The notes beneath the pieces are model-generated. The model made no database searches. It was not told the DNA's origin and saw only the letters and a program-made list of their open reading frames with translations. From Agapanthus africanus (Eukaryota > Streptophyta > Magnoliopsida > Asparagales > Amaryllidaceae), in assembly GCA_030015575.1 (NCBI GenBank), contig CM057339.1, forward strand, positions 700,178,761 through 700,242,760: a stretch of 64,000 nt of DNA, in the 5' to 3' direction. Position 1 is the first letter of the stretch, and each line of letters begins with the position of its first letter. Positions 1 through 9,897 of the stretch are shown piece by piece. A program made the position numbers and the translations under genes.

Positions 1-1052
1 CGGAGGACCTATACCGGTAGGACAGTCTTACTCAAGATGATAGTATGCTATCTGGTTTGCCTTTATCAGTCGTGTACATGATCAGGTGACTGATTACATG
101 TTACACTTTGATAGAGCCCTTAGGATCTTGCTTTACCACCAACAGTATGATGGCGATCATATACGTGAGAGTTGGGTGATTTATACGCATATCCTTATTT
201 GTGGTTCCTAGTCGTGGGAGTTTCGAGACAGGGCATCGATACTCCGGAGTAGACTAGTGTGTACAGTCGAGACCCCGACGAGGGGCGGTGGCCGGTCTCA
301 CAAGCCACTGGTGTCAGTTGGATCACCTAAGATGTATACAGGTGCTCATTGGGTTATGAGTACACCGGACAGGACTCGCCGGGAATCTGCTAGTTAGTAT
401 TATATTTACCGTCAGATAGCAGTTCCCTGGTGACATGTGTACAGGTTAGTTCATCGACCTGAGGTCGTCATTTGTCTCGTGTGAGTTCCCACTGTGCTTT
501 GATTTCTACCCTACCACGGCTCAAAGGAGTCGTGCAAACAGGTAGTTTTTGGGTACAGTCCCGAGCCATATGGAGGCACGTGAGCGGATCGGCAGGGGAT
601 TCGTCTCTCCCAGTATTGGGGGCGAGGTCGTACTGTGTCTAGGAGAGCCATTACACAAAGTCCATAGCCATGGCAGGAGATTTACTGGTAGGTACTCCAG
701 TAGTATCTCAGGGTGTTATTGGGCTTCACTCCGACACGACTTATACTGCTATTGGGGGTCTGACGTTACTAGCCCCCTAGGCAGATATGCGATACTCATA
801 GACGAACGGACCGGACTGTATATACATTGTCACTGTTAGGCTCAGTAGGGTTTTCCGGATGAGTGCGCTCATCGGCATCCCTTGAGGTCAGTCCATGGGC
901 AGCCGTTACGCATTGCTAGTGCCGCTGACGGTTTGTTGTTAAACCCACTGCCAGGGTACTGACGAGTCATTAGAGTCCCCCACAGACAGTTTCCCAAGTT
1001 CGGACGAAACGTTGTAGAGGCCGTATGGTTTTATGGCAGGGTTCGGAAAATG

Positions 1053-1303
1053 CACGTGCGTTTACGCACGTGTTATTTTTCGGGCAGATGATACTGGTCG
1101 GCTTTGGTTTAAGCCGGATCCGAGTATTATGTTGAGTAGGTATAATATCTTTGTCTCAGTTGCATTTGTATTCGGTCGTAATACAAATACGGGTATATTT
1201 ATACAGTTTCGGGGTTATCCTGAAAGTCGTTTCAGGATCACTTTTGGAAGTTGCCAGTTTCCAGTTTTCTATCAGCCGTCTTTTAACATTCGGTTAAAGA
1301 CGG
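1053..1303 (+). other. Series of five short hairpins inside the Copia A LTR
   Basis: Five inverted repeats lie in 250 bp: CACGTGCG/CGCACGTG (1053-1072), CGGCTT/AAGCCG (1099-1116), ATTTGTATT/AATACAAAT (1164-1188), ATCCTGAAA/TTTCAGGAT with a 4-nt loop (1217-1238), and CCGTCTTTTAAC/GTTAAAGACGG with one bulge (1276-1303). Equivalent stems with different sequence are visible in the LTRs of G, H and I. The role is unknown. They fall in U3 if the TATA-like site at 1536 is real, so they would be in the 3' untranslated part of the RNA. Confidence 0.6.
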
Positions 1304-1499
1304 ATTTGTCTTTTCTTGAGATGAGTGTGGATTCTTCTAGAAGGTTCTAGATGAGGTGACTAGGATTAATTGGTGTTGAGTTTTCATTGGTTGCTTTTAA
1401 TGGTTCATTAATGCATGATGACTAGGTTTGTGAGTCATGCTTTAGCTTTAATGAGTTTTGTTAAGCTTAAGATATTTTGAGTGAGAAGCTTTCTCTTAT

Positions 1500-1545
1500 G
1501 GTCACCCCCCTCTCCTACGGTCACCCCCCTCTTGCTATAAGTGGC
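1500..1545 (+). promoter_or_regulatory. Possible LTR promoter: tandem GGTCACCCCCCTC motif and TATA-like site
   Basis: The motif GGTCACCCCCCTC occurs twice, 19 bp apart (1500 and 1519), directly before TATAAGTGG at 1536. The arrangement is repeated in the 3' LTR near 8969-9012. Position about 520 bp before the LTR end suits a U3/R boundary, but no transcript start can be read from sequence. Confidence 0.3.
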
Positions 1546-2056
1546 CGGCCCCTCCCCACTCTCTCACACTTGATGTTTCATTTGGTAGAAAAAGATTATG
1601 ATAGATTTTGGGGTGTATGGAATTCACAGTTCATTTCATTCCATCACCCAATTCCCTCGGCAACTTCATTAACCGATCGTCCACGGATTTGGACGAAGTG
1701 AGACAAAGTCATCTACTCATTCTCTACATCATTCTTGGTCGTCTCTTTTAGCAAACTTGACGACCGAGTTGCCTCAAGTCAGAGGCGGGAGCCCGTTTAA
1801 AGAATCGACGATGTGGTGCCACCTCGACGAGGATATCGTAGATCGACGCGATCGGAGCAGCCGCAACGGAGCGTGGGATGATGGTTAAAGAACGAAGGAC
1901 TCGGATCGTTCGGTATAACCTTTCTACATTCTTTACAGTTTGTTAGTTTAGCAATAATGGCAGATCCGGGTTAAAGTATACGATAGCGCCAGTTAAAAAG
2001 TTTTTGTTCCGCATTTGGCGTCTGTAGACTGCCGGGGCGCTAGCGTAGACTTACAG

Positions 2057-2068
2057 TGGTATCAGAGC
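2057..2068 (+). other. Primer-binding site of Copia A (initiator tRNA-Met type)
   Basis: TGGTATCAGAGC, complementary to the 3' end of plant initiator tRNA-Met, begins two bases after the LTR end (TTACA). Confidence 0.9.
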
Positions 2069-2251
2069 CTCACCATTTTGCTATACTAACTTGTGCTAAC
2101 GCGTTTAAAACATCGATCCGACCGGAAATCGAAAATTGCAAAATCCTAGCTTGACAGTTTCTGTTGTTTTTAAACGGTCTCCTAAAATTATTCTACATGT
2201 CTTAAAAATCTGTGCAGGCTTTTCTAAGAACACGTACCAAATTTGGGCACG

Positions 2252-2328
2252 TGATCCCACCAAGCCGCCGCGGAAGCGCGGCCAAACCCATGGTTTGGCC
2301 GCGGATCCGCCGCCACTTGGTGAGATCA
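2252..2328 (+). other. GC-rich leader stem-loop of Copia A, ~200 nt after the primer site
   Basis: A 12-bp stem CGCGGCCAAACC/GGTTTGGCCGCG closes a 3-nt loop (2277-2303). The pairing continues imperfectly outwards through TGATCCCACCAAG (2252) and CTTGGTGAGATCA (ending 2328). G, E and I have stem-loops of different sequence at the same distance from their primer sites. Confidence 0.7.
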
Positions 2329-3246
2329 TGCTCCCAAAATTGAACAGTATGTTCTTCTCTGGATTTTGTGGTTTTTAGTATATATCATTTGCGCCCAGGT
2401 TTTGTTACTGTTCACCAGTAAGTCGTGGGGCCCACTTCTTGATATTTGGTCGATCGAAATTTAAACATGTTAGTTTACAGTGCTTACATTATATTTCCGA
2501 CCGGGAATGTCATTTGATCGGTAAACCGCGTCTGATTGCTATAGTTCTTTTAGACGGGTTTGCGAACGTGACATTCGCGTTGATGTTCTGTGTTGTGCTG
2601 TGATGTTGCGGATTTGTCGTGGTGGATAGCAGTGTGCAATGGTAGTGCAGTTTGAGTTTATTTGTACATTTGATATTGTGGGGCGAGCGTCCAACTTGTG
2701 GACTGCCGTCACTGCCTGTTGTATAATATTCTTTTGGGGCACGACCAGGTTGCGGTCGATGTACCTATTGTACTATTTTTCATTACTGTACTAGGTTTTG
2801 CCCCGCGACGGAGTGCACGGATAGCCGGGTTCTGGGGGGCAACGGGTCCGCATCTCATGGCTTTGAGAGGCAGAGGGGTCCCACTCTAGAATTGGCAGAC
2901 TATTCGCCGCACTCGTAGGGGGTACAGGTTGACCCAAGGAGGGGTGCCCAAGCTTACCGGATTCCGTGGAGTGCCGGGTGGTCCATTCACTATGCTGTAA
3001 GGGGCTGCCTCGCTTCAGGTTTTGGCGGGTAACTTGCCGCACCCGTAGGGGTCTAGGTTTCATTGCACAGGCTATCCACACGATAGGGGAACGTCGGGTT
3101 TCAGCAGCGGCTCTGTGAAACCCGGGGATCCCAGATTATCTGTATTGTTCTGTGATGCTTATTACTTTTCTGTAATGTTGCATACTATCACGCCTGGAGC
3201 GATTATTGTATATTGGTTTATATACTATTAGATGTTGTATATGTTT

Positions 3247-3347
3247 TACACCCGCGCTAGTCCAGTCCCCGCTCTGTCATTAGTTAAGTAACCTAACGGG
3301 TGATGACGGGACCCAGTGACGAATGCGGATGGCATATACGTACATTT
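3247..3347 (+). other. Conserved ~100-nt leader block (Copia A copy)
   Basis: From ACACCCGCGCTAG to GCGGATGGCATA, this block is the best conserved part of the leader. It recurs at about 59434-59530 in E and, reversed, at 20795-20900 in G. It contains a small inverted repeat around TTAG...CTAA that is better paired (CGTTAG/CTAACG) in G and E. Confidence 0.6.
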
Positions 3348-3482
3348 AATTTTCGTTCTTTTCTGGTTTGATAAATGATGGGACTGCGTTGATTCTGATC
3401 AATGCAAAGTAAAACAAACCTGTTTACAGTTGTTGGAACAAATTTAAAAAGTGTTATTGCAAAGACGTTTTCTTTTGTTATG

Positions 3483-3705
3483 CATAGCGGTATTCAGTGG
3501 AATATCCTGCACCTCATTCGACGGGGCAAGGGCCGATATCCCTTCACCGGGACTGACCCCTTGGGCAGAAGTTTGCGTCAGCGTAATAACTTCACTATAG
3601 TCGATTACAAGTTGCTTTGCATAGCGGTATTCAGTGGAATATCCTGCACCTCATTCCACGAGGAAAGAGCCGAGATCCCTTTACCGGGAGTGACCTCTTT
3701 AGCAA
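3483..3705 (+). repeat. Duplicated ~85-nt leader block (two copies, ~134 bp apart)
   Basis: Each copy runs from about TTTGCATAGCGGTATTC through CCTGCACCTCATTC to a CCCTTCACCGGG-like end. Both G (20415-20640, reversed) and E (about 59660-59905) keep exactly two copies at similar spacing. The apparent ORFs across this region are a by-product of the repeat. Confidence 0.6.
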
Positions 3706-3839
3706 AAGGTTTTCGCCACTATATTTTAAAAGGCTATCAGGTTCCTTCAGCGATATCAAGTTCACTACGTTAAAGGTTTTTCGCCAAAAATCAGCCGTAG
3801 CCCTCCGTCGTTTCTTATGGATGGTCAGTAGTATTCAAG

Positions 3840-4048
3840 CTATGTTTGCTGGCATACGTCAAGGCATAGTGTTTGGTAGCTGCTGGGTATTCATTTGTTG
3901 CATAGATAGATGAGTTGGTTTGGGACAGTCGTATTACCTTGTTGGCATACGTCAAGGGTATGTACGGGTGGGTTCAAATTAACAAGATAATGACGGGCAG
4001 AACTTGACATGTGACTTATGATTTGTTGGCATACGTCAAGGTCATAAG
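3840..4048 (+). other. Trio of leader hairpins with a common 11-nt loop (Copia A)
   Basis: Three hairpins lie at 3840-3869, 3930-3966 and 4015-4048. All present the loop YTGGCATACGT closed by TTG/CAA. Their outer stems differ: CTATG/CATAG, a CGTA/TACG plus CCTTG/CAAGG stem, and CTTATGA/TCATAAG. The three outer stems recur in the same order in G and E with loops specific to each family. No protein reading explains this. It is most simply a structured RNA. Confidence 0.7.
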
Positions 4049-4322
4049 AGCATGGGGCATAAATCATATCGGGAGTTTCTAAAGAAACTGAAACTTGCCA
4101 AGTATGCGCATACCTTCTGGAGTATGAGTAACGTGGATGCATTCCATCACGTTATCATGCGATGAGAGTTGGATCCCGATTCCCACTGATGAGTTGGTTT
4201 ACTCTTCGGGTGATCCCGATTGATTCTTCTTTAGGTTTGGAGGAGAATTTGACAGGACAGTAGGAGGTTTCCGGATTAGATAAAGTGATGACCTTTCTGA
4301 TCTAGGTTTGAGTGCACGCAGA

Positions 4323-4350
4323 GTGTTTCTTTTCTCTCTCTCTTTGGCAG
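4323..4350 (+). other. Splice-acceptor-like tract at the end of the Copia A leader
   Basis: A pyrimidine run (TTTCTTTTCTCTCTCTCTTTGG) ends in CAG at 4348-4350, preceded by a CTGAT branch-site-like motif. The same tract with the preceding GCACGC.GAGTGTTT stretch is kept in G, D and E. Related Copia elements such as BARE-1 are known to splice their RNA. Use here is inferred only. Confidence 0.45.
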
Positions 4351-4598
4351 CGACCTTTGACCGACCCTAGACTATGACTCAGTGACCAGGTTGACCGAAC
4401 CTTCTTAAAATACTGGCTTTTGGATTGTCTGAGTTGCATAAGTCATTGCCACTCCTTCTTTTACCCTTTGAATTTCTCAGAACACCCGTATTACTACGGA
4501 TATCCACTTCCATTGGATAGATCCATCGTATGGTTATATACGAACTCGAAGGGACTTCTTCGAGGATGGATCCAGGTTCAGGAGAAATAGAATTGGTT

Positions 4599-5085
4599 TA
4601 TTCAGTTGTCTTTTATTATCACCTTCTCTCAGATTGCGAGGGCTCCTTGGTTTAGGAGAGTACACCTATTACGCTTATTGGATAGTCTTATTCCAAACCA
4701 TAGGCTGGTGCCGAAAGGTAGGGAATGAAGAAAACCAATTAGCCTAAGTAGGGTGTGCAGAAGGTAATATGTAAAGACAAATAAAGGGATTAGAAAGAGG
4801 GCAAAGTAAATTGCGACTGTTATCATTCACGACCAAAACCGCGTACTTCATCGCCGCTCCTATTTCACCTTTAAAAGAATAAGGTATTATTCAGTTGTCT
4901 TTTATCATCACCTTCTCTCAAGATGCGAGTACTCCTTGGTTTAGGAGGGTACACCTATTATGCTTACTGGATAGTCTTCTTCCAAACCATAGGCTGGTGC
5001 CGAACGGTAGGGAAGGAAGAAAACCATTTAGCCTAACGATGGTGTACAGAAGGTAACGACTAAAGACAAATAAAGGGATTTGGAG
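4599..5085 (+). repeat. Imperfect ~200-bp direct repeat inside Copia A
   Basis: Copies at 4599-4795 and 4888-5085 (period 289 bp) share TATTCAGTTGTCTTTTAT, GGTTTAGGAG and CAAACCATAGGCTGGTGCCG. G has the corresponding duplication on the minus strand (about 18950-19115 and 19375-19525). I recognise no protein domain in it. Confidence 0.6.
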
Positions 5086-7408
5086 AGACGACAATAAAAT
5101 ATACGGTTGAAGTCATGAATTGGATTATGGAAGAGGCATTGCTAAGAATACCAGGATACCCCTACGAAACATTTTCATGTTTCAGTGCATTGTTAAAGAA
5201 AAACTGTTTTTCCCGATTAGACACTTACTCCAAGGGTATGTATTTACCAGGTTTCATTCTCATATCTGTATGGTTTTACAGATGATGAGTGGGAGTAAGA
5301 TATTGGGAATTAGGTGATTATCCCCATTATATCGGAATTCGTTGTAATTGGTGATATTTGAGGAAATCGCCAGGGTACAGTTTTCAACCTACAACGCACA
5401 GGTTATGAGTTGTTTAACTCAGCGGACTTATACAGAGTATTGTATGTTGTCCAGTGTCCATCAGGACAAAGGGGTAGGTCCTCGTACTATATTCTGTTTA
5501 CTTATAACTTCTCTATTATTTAGACAAGTGTTTCGTAGAAATACAAGGTCTAAGTTTTGAGAAGTTGTGGGTATAAGAATAAAGTAGAGAACCAGGTGTC
5601 ACAAGTATCAGGATTCTTCAAAGAGATCGAAGATGTAGATTCTTGTGATTGGTATTTAGATGATAGTGATGGTTTTGAGAAACGTGTTTCTCTTTCAGGT
5701 TACTCATAAATGAATGGATTCCTAAGTTGAGTAATGCTGATTAGCCTCCTTCCATTAAGTTGAAATGCACTGGAGACAGCTGCATGATTTGAATATGGTT
5801 CCAATTAAATAAGTGCCAAAGTTTCTATATTGGATATAGAATAGTTCGTACCTTAAAAGATATTGAGGTACGGGGAGTTGTCCAGCTTATGCTTAAAACC
5901 AGACTCTGGATAACTCAGGGCACGTTTCTGTAATGGCTGTTTGTGGGTTGACCCTGGCTATGACGAGGGTTGATATTCTACCATTTGGAAGATCAATAAT
6001 GATATTGTTCTTGACTCGCCACAGTTTTAGTAAAATGGATCTTTTTCAGAAAACAGTAGTGGGAGTATGGTAGAACTGGAAGTGATTCCAGAACCGCAAA
6101 CGATTACGGAAAATTTAATAGGACCTATATATTCAATCAGGTTTGACATTCCAATAGCCACTCCGCAGATATGGTGGGTAACCTCAGACACCCGAGAGGT
6201 ACTTCGGTAGGCTCAAGGACGGTGACAGGGAGGTTCTTATCTACCAAGACTTGACACTACTGTTGTTCCAGGCTATGAGACCCGGTAGGAGGGTTGTCGT
6301 AGTCAGTGGGAGCAGCGGAAGCATAGTGGGCAAGATGCTTATGTCTATTTATAGACTTGAGCAGTTATAGCGGAGATAGATCATCTAATTTTGATGTGAT
6401 AGTCATGGGTTTGACTTCAATCAGAATAGGGGATGGATCAGTTAAGGAGATAGTAGGGTGTGATGTCATGGTATCTGAATGACATGCACAGAGTAGGAAG
6501 TAAAATTCCTATACTACGATCGGTTGTACTGTGGTCGTAACACGGTTGTTTCTCCAGATAGGATATGGATATAATATTTGACATTCTGGTTTCTAGATCT
6601 ATGGTCTTAGATCTGGATTTGGGTAGTTTCCCAATATGGGTACTTTGACAGATATTCTAATGGTTTTTGGAATAGATGACTCCTAGCATGGTGGTGTACC
6701 TGCAGGTGATGGAGTCACCCTCTCTAAAGGTGTCGTATAGACTAAAGGGGAGAGGGATGTGCATGATTGGCAGATCACTTGCTTAGGCAATTGAGTCAAT
6801 CATGAGATGTCAAGTACCACACCAGATGTTGGTTTTGCACTAGATGCAATAAGTTTGTATTAATCCAATCTTGGAGAAACATAAGGAAGCAGTTTTAGAA
6901 CATAAGTACATGTTCTACGGATTTGATGACGGCAACCTCCTTCGGGAGACGGTTATCATTCCAGGCTTCAAAGGTGACATGGTTGACAGAGTGATTGTCA
7001 GAGTTATAGTTTTTCACTCTGACGAAGAGGGACAGTATTATGGACAGGTGGTCCAAGAGAATACTGTGGGTGGCATGGTGCCGGATACTGATTAGCTTCA
7101 GTGATCGATACAGTCTAAGAAGTTTGGATTTGGAGTTCATTTATGAACTAGGTCCCATCAGATATCCAGACATATTCTAAGACAGGTATTACTCAATTCG
7201 GGAGATGGCTTTCTCCGCGAACTTGAGATTAAGAGAGATATAGAAAGAAACTTCTAGGCGGATCCACTCACTAAGGCTATTTCTCGGACACAATAGTTTT
7301 ACAAACGAGCTTTGTGATACTGATTAGTAGAGGAGTTGGATGTTCGGTTTCACACGGGCTGTGAGTAGTCGACATCGCAATAATTAGCCTTGAGTGCAAG
7401 TGGGAGAT
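5086..7408 (+). pseudogene. Decayed pol remnants and polypurine tract of Copia A
   Basis: Most of this stretch gives no recognisable protein. Near 7150-7300 the DNA resembles the end of Copia RNase H: a tract like the one encoding RSHQ-SRHI in element H, then GCGGATCCACTCACTAAGGC, which matches the ADPLTKA-coding tract that ends Copia pol. It is heavily broken, with many breaks. The polypurine tract AAGTGGGAGA (7399-7408) follows. Confidence 0.5.
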
Positions 7409-9524
7409 TGTTGGAGATAGTGCCCTCATAGTCAATTATTGGATCACAGGTACGTGATTGCAATGATTGCGGAGGACCTATACCGGTAGGACAGTCTTAC
7501 TCAAGATGATAGTATGCTATCTGGTTTGCCTTTATCAGTCGTGTACATGATCAGGTGACTGATTACATGTTACACTTTGATAGAGCCCTTAGGATCTTGC
7601 TTTACCACCAACAGTATGATGGCGATCATATACGTGAGAGTTGGGTGGTTTATACGCATATCCTTAATTGTGCTCCCTAGTCGTGGGAGTTTCGAGACAG
7701 GGCATCGATACTCCGGAGTAGACTAGTGTGTACAGTCGAGACCCCGATGAGGGGCGGTGGCCGGTCTCACAAGCCACTGGTGTCAGTTGGATCACCTAAG
7801 ATGTATACAGGTGCTCATTGGGTTATGAGTACACCGGACAGGACTCGCCGGGAATCTGCTAGTTAGTATTATATCTACCGTCAGATAGCAGTTCCCTGGT
7901 GACATGTGTACAGGTTAGTTCATCGACCTGAGGTCGTCATTTGTCTCGTGTGAGTTCCCACTGTGCTTTGATTTCTACCCTACCACGGCTCAAAGGAGTC
8001 GTGCAAACAGGTAGTTTTTGGGTACAGTCCCGAGCCATATGGAGGCACGTGAGCGGATCGACAGGGGATTCGTCTCTCCCGGTATTGGGGGCGAGGTCGT
8101 ACTGTGTCTAGGAGAGCCATTACACAAAGTCCATGGCCATGGCAGGAGATTTACTGGTAGGTACTCCAGTAGTATCTCAGGGTGTTATTGGGCTTCACTT
8201 CGACACGACTTATACTGCTATTGGGGGTCTGACGTTACTAGCCCCCTAGGCAGATATGCGATACTCATAGACGAACGGACCGGACTGTATATACATTGTC
8301 ACTGTTAGGCTCAGTAGGGTTTTCCGGATGAGTGCGCTCATCGGCATCCCTTGAGGTCAGTCCATGGGCAGCCGTTACGCATTGCTAGTGCCGCTGACGG
8401 TTTGTGGTTAAACCCACTGCCAGGGTACTGACGAGTCATTAGAGTCCCCCACAGACAGTTTCCCAAGTTCGGGCGAAACGTTGTAGAGGCCGTATGGTTT
8501 TATGGCAGGGTTCGGAAAATGCACGTGCGTTTACGCACGTGTTATTTTTCGGGCAGATGATACTGGTCGGCTTTGGTTTAAGCCGGATCCGAGTATTATG
8601 TTGAGTAGGTATAATATCTTTATCTCAGATGCATTTGTATTCGGTCGTAATACAAATGCGGGTATATTTATACAGTTTCGGGGTTATCCTGAAAGTCGTT
8701 TCAGGATCACTTTTGGAAGTTGCCAGTTTCCAGTTTTCTATCAGCCGTCTTTTAATATTCGGTTAAAGACGGATTTGTCTTTTCTTGAGATGAGTGTGGA
8801 TTCTTCTAGAAGGTTCTAGATGAGGTGACTAGGATTAATTGGTGTTGAGTTTTCATTGGTTGCTTTTAATGGTTCATTAATGCATGATGACTAGGTTTGT
8901 GAGTCATGCTTTAGCTTTAATGAGTTTTGTTAAGCTTAAGATATTTTGAGTGAGAAGCTTTCTCTTGTGGTCACCCCCCTCTCCTACGGTCACCCCCCTC
9001 TTGCTATAAGTGGCCGGCCCCTCCCCACTCTCTCACACTTGATGTTTCATTTGGTAGAAAAAGATTATGATAGATTTTGGGGTGTATGGAATTCACAGTT
9101 CATTTCATTCCATCACCCAATTCCCTCGGCAACTTCATTAACCGATCGTCCACGGATTTGGACGAAGTGAGACAAAGTCATCTACTCATTCTCTACATCA
9201 TTCTTGGTCATCTCTTTTAGCAAACTTGACGACCGAGTTGCCTCAAGTCAGAGGCGGGAGCCCGTTTAAAGAATCGACGATGTGGTGCCACCTCGATGAG
9301 GATATCGGAGATCGACGCGATCGGAGCAGCCGCAACGGAGCGTGGGATGATGGTTAAAGAACGAAGGACTCGGATCGTTCGGTATAACCTTTCTACATTC
9401 TTTACAGTTTGTTAGTTTAGCAATAATGGCAGATCCGGGTTAAAGTATACGATAGCGCCAGTTAAAAAGTTTTTGTTCCGCATTTGGCGTCTGTAGACTG
9501 CCGGGGCGCTAGCGTAGACTTACA
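7409..9524 (+). repeat. 3' LTR of Copia A
   Basis: Starts TGTTGGAGATAG right after the polypurine tract and ends TTACA at 9524, 2116 bp in all. It matches the 5' LTR at about 99%. One hairpin stem is longer here than in the 5' copy (GCATTTGTATT/AATACAAATGC). Confidence 0.9.
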
Positions 9525-9824
9525 TTTACCCTCAATAGAGGGGCGGTGTGTTGGAAGAGTTCCAAACATGAAACCGTTGCTGACTCGACGATGGAAGCGG
9601 AATATATCGCTGCTGCAGATGCCGCAAAAGAAGCTGTCTGGGTAAGGAAGTTCTTAACTGAACTTCAGGTGGTTCCATCCATTGTTGATCCAATACCACT
9701 GTATTGCGACAACAACGGGGCTATAGCTTTAGCAAATGAACCAAGGTCCCATCAGAAGTCCAGACACATCTTGAGGCGGTATCACCAGATCAGGGAGATC
9801 GTAGGTCGCCAAGAGATCGAGGTT
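9525..9824 (+). pseudogene. RNase H end of Copia H pol (fragment)
   Basis: The translation contains WKSSKHETVADSTMEAEYIA, DNNGAIALA and RSHQKSRHILRRYH, the signature of the Copia RNase H C-terminal half. This is the 3' end of the pol gene of element H. The upstream part was separated by the insertion of element A, which landed inside the RNase H coding region at a TTTAC site. The piece is well preserved compared with A and G, so H is probably closer to an autonomous Angela/Tork-type element. The rest of H lies to the left of the window. Confidence 0.85.
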
Positions 9825-9897
9825 TGATAGGTCTTCAATACGCCAGTACATGGCCTTAGTGCAAGTGGGAGATTGTTAGTGTATATGCCCTAGAGGC
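9825..9897 (+). repeat. End of H interior, polypurine tract and first 24 bp of H 3' LTR (duplicated at 12969-13041)
   Basis: This 73-bp stretch contains AAGTGGGAGA and the LTR start TGTTAGTGTATATGCCC (LTR from 9874). It is repeated exactly 3144 bp downstream, where the LTR then runs on in full. The copy here stops at 9897 and is followed by a scrambled junction and the left palindrome arm. Confidence 0.85.

Larger units (their letters stand above)
1..2055 (+). repeat. 5' LTR of Copia A (first ~61 bp off-window)
   Basis: Position 1 matches position 7470 of the 3' LTR and the match runs to 2055, ending in TTACA next to the primer site. The first ~1.5 kb is presumably U3. It contains a series of short hairpins (1053-1303). 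A TATA-like TATAAGTGG lies at 1536. Short ORFs here have no family resemblance and recur in the other LTRs only because the LTRs are homologous. Confidence 0.9.
2069..4350 (+). other. Non-coding structured leader of Copia A
   Basis: This 2.3 kb stretch sits where gag would be expected and has no family-recognisable coding capacity. The short ORFs are not conserved between A, G and E. What is conserved is an ordered set of blocks: a stem-loop after the primer site, a ~100-nt conserved block, a duplicated ~85-nt block, three hairpins with a common loop, further small hairpins, and an acceptor-like pyrimidine tract. The same order is found on the minus strand in G and on the plus strand in E. 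Confidence 0.65.
1..9524 (+). mobile_element. Copia element A, long-LTR Angela/Tork-like, probably non-autonomous
   Basis: Two direct LTRs (1-2055 and 7409-9524) flank a 5.35 kb interior. The 5' LTR lacks its first ~61 bp at the window edge, so the whole element would be about 9.6 kb. The primer site TGGTATCAGAGC follows the 5' LTR, and a polypurine tract (AAGTGGGAGA) precedes the 3' LTR, as in Copia elements. The interior has no recognisable gag. Its second half holds heavily decayed pol remnants. The LTRs align base for base from 1 to 2055 with no net length change and roughly 20 differences (about 1%), so the insertion is fairly young, while the coding remnants are far more decayed. That combination suggests mobilisation by another element's proteins. 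The base after the 3' LTR starts TTTAC (9525-9529), the presumed target duplication; its partner is off-window. A lies within the RNase H region of element H. Confidence 0.85.

Noticed and set aside
549-1350. ORFs repeated at 8018-8819
   Set aside because: They sit in the two LTRs of element A and are alike because the LTRs are alike.
3846-4042. Repeated ~20-nt words with regular spacing as a CRISPR-like array
   Set aside because: Only three units, plant context, and each unit is the loop of a hairpin with its own stem.
4183-4232. CTGATGA motif with nearby hairpins, suggestive of a hammerhead ribozyme (also in G near 19905-19945)
   Set aside because: The required GAAA core and a plausible stem II/III arrangement are missing. 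Only the CTGATGA word matches.
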